From assembly GCA_023427285.1 (NCBI GenBank), contig JAEZBH010000476.1:1-8482 (forward strand): a stretch of 8,482 bases of DNA, in the 5' to 3' direction. The notes beneath the pieces are model-generated. The model ran no database searches. It was not told the DNA's origin and was given only the letters and a program-made list of their open reading frames with translations. Source of the DNA: Pseudomonadota bacterium. GTDB taxonomy: Bacteria > Pseudomonadota > Alphaproteobacteria > Sphingomonadales > Sphingomonadaceae. Below, one piece after another: positions 6,243-8,482 of the stretch. Position 1 is the stretch's first letter, and the number at the start of each line of letters is the position of its first letter. A program made the position numbers and the translations under genes.

Positions 6243-6536
6243 TCACTCCGGGCGCGCACGATCTTCCCATTCGGCAAACCAGTCTTCCACTTCCGGCTCG
6301 ACGATCTGGCGGACTTCCTCGCGGCTGAGGGTGTGCCGGGCCAGCAGCGCGTCATAATCCGTCAGTTGATGGCGAATAACCGAACGGGCCATTTCCTCGA
6401 CAGCCTGCCGCTCAAGGCCCGGCAGCACGGTGCGGGCGGCCAGCCGCTCGGCGATCTCGTCCCGGTAATAGCCGGGACAGGACGGAAAGCGGGCCCGAAC
6501 TTTTGCGGCCCAGATCTGCCTTGCTCCCCCCGACAT
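6243..6536 (-). CDS. DUF2293 domain protein, function unknown
   Basis: This is a 97-residue, mostly helical cytoplasmic protein. The segment ARFPSCPGYYRDEIAERLA (15-33) and the C-terminal RSVIRHQLTDYDALLARHTL (51-70) followed by SREEVRQIVEPEVEDWFAEW match my memory of DUF2293, whose members share a conserved (H)TDYDxLL segment and a final acidic helix with Trp. No function is known to me for this family. The start is ATG 6536, supported by GGAGGA with a 4-nt spacing (reverse complement of 6541-6546). The frame stays open further upstream, but that part is antisense to the cytochrome leader and lacks a good start. It converges on the hemerythrin-like gene with a 16-bp gap between stops and diverges from the cytochrome gene, sharing a 184-bp promoter region with it. 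Confidence 0.72.
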   Translation of the reverse strand: MSGGARQIWAAKVRARFPSCPGYYRDEIAERLAARTVLPGLERQAVEEMARSVIRHQLTDYDALLARHTLSREEVRQIVEPEVEDWFAEWEDRARPE

Positions 6537-6623
6537 ATCGTCCTCCGCCTGGTTGGCAGGCCAGTTTGGCCGCCGGATGCTGCACGGGACCAGTTGAACC
6601 GTGCCGAAGTGAAATACCACGAC

Positions 6624-6652
6624 TTGGCGGGCGCGCGCGGTTTCGTTAGGCT
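6624..6652 (+). promoter_or_regulatory. Candidate housekeeping promoter of the cytochrome gene
   Basis: TTGGCG (6624-6629) and TAGGCT (6647-6652) are separated by 17 bp and give four and three matches to the sigma-70 hexamers. The expected start site near 6659 would leave a leader of about 60 nt before GTG 6721. This is a consensus-based guess in GC-rich DNA. Confidence 0.35.
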
Positions 6653-6720
6653 GATGCATCAAAAGAACAGATGCACAGGCGGTGTGAAGCCTGTTGCGGA
6701 GTAAGCAAGGAGGCGCTGCT

Positions 6721-7116
6721 GTGCGGACCCGTATTTCCCTGATTGGCACCCTGGCGGTCATGGCTGCCGCGTTTGCGACCCCTGCCTTGGCATCGTCTGC
6801 CAGCGGCGAGGGCGATGCCGTTGCCGGGGCCAAGGTGTTCAAACGCTGCACCACCTGCCATTCCCTGACGCCGGGCGAGAACAGGGCAGGCCCGACGCTG
6901 GCGGGCGTGTTCGGCAAGAAGGCAGGACAGCAGAAGTTCAAGTACAGCAAGGCCATGGCCGCTTCCGGCCTGACCTGGGATGAGAAAACGCTGGATGCTT
7001 ACCTTGCCAACCCGACCGCGGTGGTGAAGGGCGGGACCATGATGTTCCGCGTGCCCAGAGCGGAAGATCGGGCCAACCTGATTGCCTATCTCAAGACCAA
7101 CCCGACGGACGACTGA
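6721..7116 (+). CDS. Exported class I c-type cytochrome (cytochrome c2/c550-like)
   Basis: This is a periplasmic monoheme electron carrier of 131 residues. A Sec signal peptide (about 1-24) has a basic start (MRTR), a hydrophobic core and a likely cut after ALA at 22-24. The heme site is CTTCH (43-47), followed by RAGPTLAGVFGKKAG (55-69), typical of mitochondrial-type and bacterial c2 cytochromes. The axial Met is most likely M107 in GGTMMFRVP. The C-terminal helix NLIAYLKTN completes the fold. The start is GTG 6721, with AAGGAGG at 6707-6713, 7 nt upstream; an earlier in-frame TTG at 6694 would include that site and spoil the signal peptide. The redox partner is unknown; a role between the bc1 complex and an oxidase is typical for such proteins. 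It is a single-gene unit closed by a strong terminator. A Sec rather than Tat signal is present, so it does not depend on the nearby tat genes. Confidence 0.9.
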   Translation: MRTRISLIGTLAVMAAAFATPALASSASGEGDAVAGAKVFKRCTTCHSLTPGENRAGPTLAGVFGKKAGQQKFKYSKAMAASGLTWDEKTLDAYLANPTAVVKGGTMMFRVPRAEDRANLIAYLKTNPTDD

Positions 7117-7147
7117 TACGTTCGATTGTTGGTTTTGGCTGAACGTA

Positions 7148-7180
7148 AAAGCCCCGGTGTCACTGCCGGGGCTTTCTCGT
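7148..7180 (+). terminator. Intrinsic terminator of the cytochrome gene
   Basis: AAAGCCCCGG (7148-7157) and CCGGGGCTTT (7166-7175) form a perfect 10-bp stem with an 8-nt loop, followed by a short T-rich stretch. It lies about 30 bp after the cytochrome stop. Confidence 0.88.
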
Positions 7181-7199
7181 TTGGGCCAGATCCATATTC

Positions 7200-7217
7200 G
7201 ACCATGAGATCATGGTC
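7200..7217. repeat. Perfect 7-bp inverted repeat, possible operator
   Basis: GACCATG (7200-7206) and CATGGTC (7211-7217) flank a 4-nt AGAT spacer. It lies between the cytochrome terminator and the start of the membrane-protein gene (132-149 bp before ATG 7349), where a dimeric repressor site or a short RNA hairpin would be plausible. No T-run follows it. I recognise no matching regulator. Confidence 0.4.
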
Positions 7218-7348
7218 TGCACTCTGGAAATGGACTAAAATTCAACTGTAGATGACAAGACCCGACAAAAGGGCGGAACGTTTGCATGGCTGGTGCTTTG
7301 GAAAGACTGCCCGACCGGCAACGCGTAGAGAGGAAGGCACAGCACACA

Positions 7349-7846
7349 ATGGCGGCGGAGCAGGCCAGCGGAGGGGGCGGCGGAGTGATCTCCGCCAAGG
7401 AATATGTTGACGTTAAGGTCGACGGCGTTCGCTCTGAATTGAAAGCCAGCATTGCCGATCTTTTGGCCGAGGTGAAGGGGTTGTCCGCCAAGGTCGAAGT
7501 GTTGCCGACAACATGGATGGTGATTGGAACGATCGCGGGCGGATTTTCGGTGTCGCTCAGCCTGATCTTTGCGTTCCTCAGTTACTCCAACCAGAATGCA
7601 GAGCATGTAAGGGTGCAGCAGAAGCAATTGGACGATGTCGTGGCCGTTTCAGTGCAGACTGATCGCAAGCTGGCGGATATTACTGCAAGGCTGGACCGGA
7701 CCGCAGCTCTTTCGGAGGAGAATTCACAAAACATCTCGGCTCTCTCCGAGCGGATCGATGGGCTCGCCGACCGCGTCGATGGTCTTGCAGGCAGGACGGA
7801 GCAACTGATTGAAGTTGTGGAGCGGGATGCTCGGAGGAAAAAGTAG
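7349..7846 (+). CDS. Unrecognised single-pass membrane protein with C-terminal coiled coil
   Basis: I do not recognise a named family. The 165-residue product has a Gly-rich N-terminus (SGGGGGVISAKEYVD, 8-22), a charged helix with heptad character (about 22-50), one membrane segment (about 56-79, with GTIAGGFSVSLSLIFAFLSY), and a long coiled coil (about 82-158). The C-terminal helix has near-perfect heptads: ERIDGLA, DRVDGLA, GRTEQLI (134-154). This layout suggests a membrane-anchored oligomer or scaffold; some relatives of this type occur in phage-derived or accessory DNA, but nothing else here indicates a prophage. The start ATG 7349 has AGGAAGG at 7331-7337, 11 nt away; ATG 7286 in the same frame would add 21 residues and has only a weak GCGGA upstream. 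Codon use is a little less GC-strict than its neighbours. It is flanked by two similar terminators, so it is probably a single-gene unit. Confidence 0.65.
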   Translation: MAAEQASGGGGGVISAKEYVDVKVDGVRSELKASIADLLAEVKGLSAKVEVLPTTWMVIGTIAGGFSVSLSLIFAFLSYSNQNAEHVRVQQKQLDDVVAVSVQTDRKLADITARLDRTAALSEENSQNISALSERIDGLADRVDGLAGRTEQLIEVVERDARRKK

Positions 7847-7891
7847 CCCTCTGATCGCAGGGGGTAGATCGGCTCGGCCAGAACCAAAACA

Positions 7892-7926
7892 AAAGCCCCG
7901 GCGTTGAACCGGGGCTTTCGTGTTTT
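7892..7926. terminator. Bidirectional intrinsic terminator between the membrane-protein gene and parC
   Basis: AAAGCCCCGG (7892-7901) and CCGGGGCTTT (7909-7918) form a perfect 10-bp stem with a 7-nt loop. TTTT lies to the right (7922-7926 region), and read on the - strand the stem is followed by TTTTGTTTTGG, so it can serve both convergent genes. The stem arms are identical to those of the terminator at 7148-7175. Confidence 0.88.
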
Positions 7927-7941
7927 CAGGTGTGAGAAGCT

Positions 7942-8482
7942 TTACCCGTCGAAGCGGTTGCTCTTCGGGAAGCCCATTGGCGGGAGGCGACCGGCTTGGG
8001 CGCGGGTGCCCACCCAGTCGGCAAGGTTGGTCTCGGTGCGGGTGCGGCCCGTCGAGCCGCCCATGGGCCAGGACAGGCCCTCTGCCAGCGTGAACAGGGT
8101 GACGTCCGACAGGCCGCCGTCCTTGTACTTCTGGAGGGTGACGCCCTGACCGGAGGCCAGTTCGGGCACCTGCTCCAACGGGAAGATCAGCAGCTTGCGG
8201 TTCTCGCCGATGACGGCGACGTGATCGCCCTCAACCGGGCGGAACACCACCAGCTTGGCCTTGTCCTTCGGGCGCATGACCTGACGGCCAGTGCGCTTCT
8301 CTGCCAGCACGTTTTCGGGCGAGACGACAAAGCCCCGGCCATCGCTGGAGGCAACGAAGTATTTTGCCCCCGCTTGGGCGGGCAGCATGGTGACGATCTG
8401 GGCGTCTGCCTCAAGGTCCACCATCAGGCGGATCGGCTCGCCGAAGCCGCGCCCGCCCAGCAGCTTGTCAGCGCCCAGCGTG
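7942..8482 (-). CDS. parC: ParC, DNA topoisomerase IV subunit A, C-terminal part
   Basis: This is the last 180 or so residues of the topoisomerase IV A subunit, which decatenates daughter chromosomes with ParE. The 5' part, including the catalytic Tyr domain, lies beyond the window. Visible are the beta-pinwheel C-terminal domain blades: ADKLLGGRGFGEPIRLMVDL near the window edge (frame open to 8482), AKYFVASSDGRGFVVSPENV, EKRTGRQVMRPKDKAKLVVF, VIGENRKLLIFPLEQVPEL, GQGVTLQKYKDGGLSDVTLF, and the end PPMGFPKSNRFDG. The final (P)xGFPxxNRF motif is typical of alphaproteobacterial ParC rather than GyrA. The DGGLSD segment reads like the ParC version of this repeat. The stop is TAA (reverse complement of 7942-7944), and a terminator follows 16 bp downstream. 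An internal Met at 8424 is not the start. Confidence 0.93.
   Translation of the reverse strand, partial: TLGADKLLGGRGFGEPIRLMVDLEADAQIVTMLPAQAGAKYFVASSDGRGFVVSPENVLAEKRTGRQVMRPKDKAKLVVFRPVEGDHVAVIGENRKLLIFPLEQVPELASGQGVTLQKYKDGGLSDVTLFTLAEGLSWPMGGSTGRTRTETNLADWVGTRAQAGRLPPMGFPKSNRFDG

Noticed and set aside
6652..6661. Palindrome TGATGCATCA before the cytochrome gene, resembling an FNR box
   Set aside because: The half-sites are separated by 2 bp rather than the required 4, and the site overlaps the end of the candidate -10.
6537..6956. N-terminal extension of the DUF2293 gene on the - strand
   Set aside because: It runs antisense through the cytochrome signal peptide and heme region, and the good Shine-Dalgarno is directly before ATG 6536.

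Overview
The window looks like the chromosome of a GC-rich alphaproteobacterium. The clearest evidence is the run SPOR-domain protein, nagZ, scpA, scpB, tatA, tatB, tatC, a housekeeping order widespread in Alphaproteobacteria. The ParC and globin sequences feel closest to Sphingomonadales or near relatives; that placement is an impression from protein style, not a search result. I see no transposase, integrase, CRISPR array, tRNA or rRNA.

Region 1 (1-4940, all +) is a tightly packed housekeeping block. It starts inside a SPOR-domain cell-division protein whose reading frame appears broken by a one-base loss near position 161. It continues with the peptidoglycan-recycling glucosaminidase NagZ and the condensin partners ScpA and ScpB, which overlap by 4 bp. 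After a 106-bp gap that could hold a promoter come TatA, TatB and TatC, the complete twin-arginine export machine; tatB and tatC overlap by 4 bp. Cell-wall remodelling, chromosome segregation and folded-protein export are therefore encoded side by side.

Region 2 (4953-7116) is a small group of probable oxygen, NO or redox genes. It holds a group II truncated hemoglobin on the - strand, converging on tatC with only 12 bp between stops. A 368-bp intergenic region follows, with a strong hairpin plus T-run and a perfect FNR/FixK-type box (TTGAT-N4-ATCAA). Next is a helical protein that resembles a degenerate hemerythrin, then a small DUF2293 protein on the - strand diverging from an exported class I c-type cytochrome. 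The FNR box about 100 bp before the hemerythrin-like gene suggests low-oxygen control of that gene.

Region 3 (7117-8482) has a strong intrinsic terminator after the cytochrome and an unrecognised single-pass membrane protein with a coiled coil. A second terminator with the same stem sits between that gene and the convergent 3' part of parC (topoisomerase IV subunit A), which runs off the window end.

No obviously new multi-gene system is present. The most useful leads are the FNR-box/hemerythrin-like pair, the hairpin beside it, and the broken SPOR gene.
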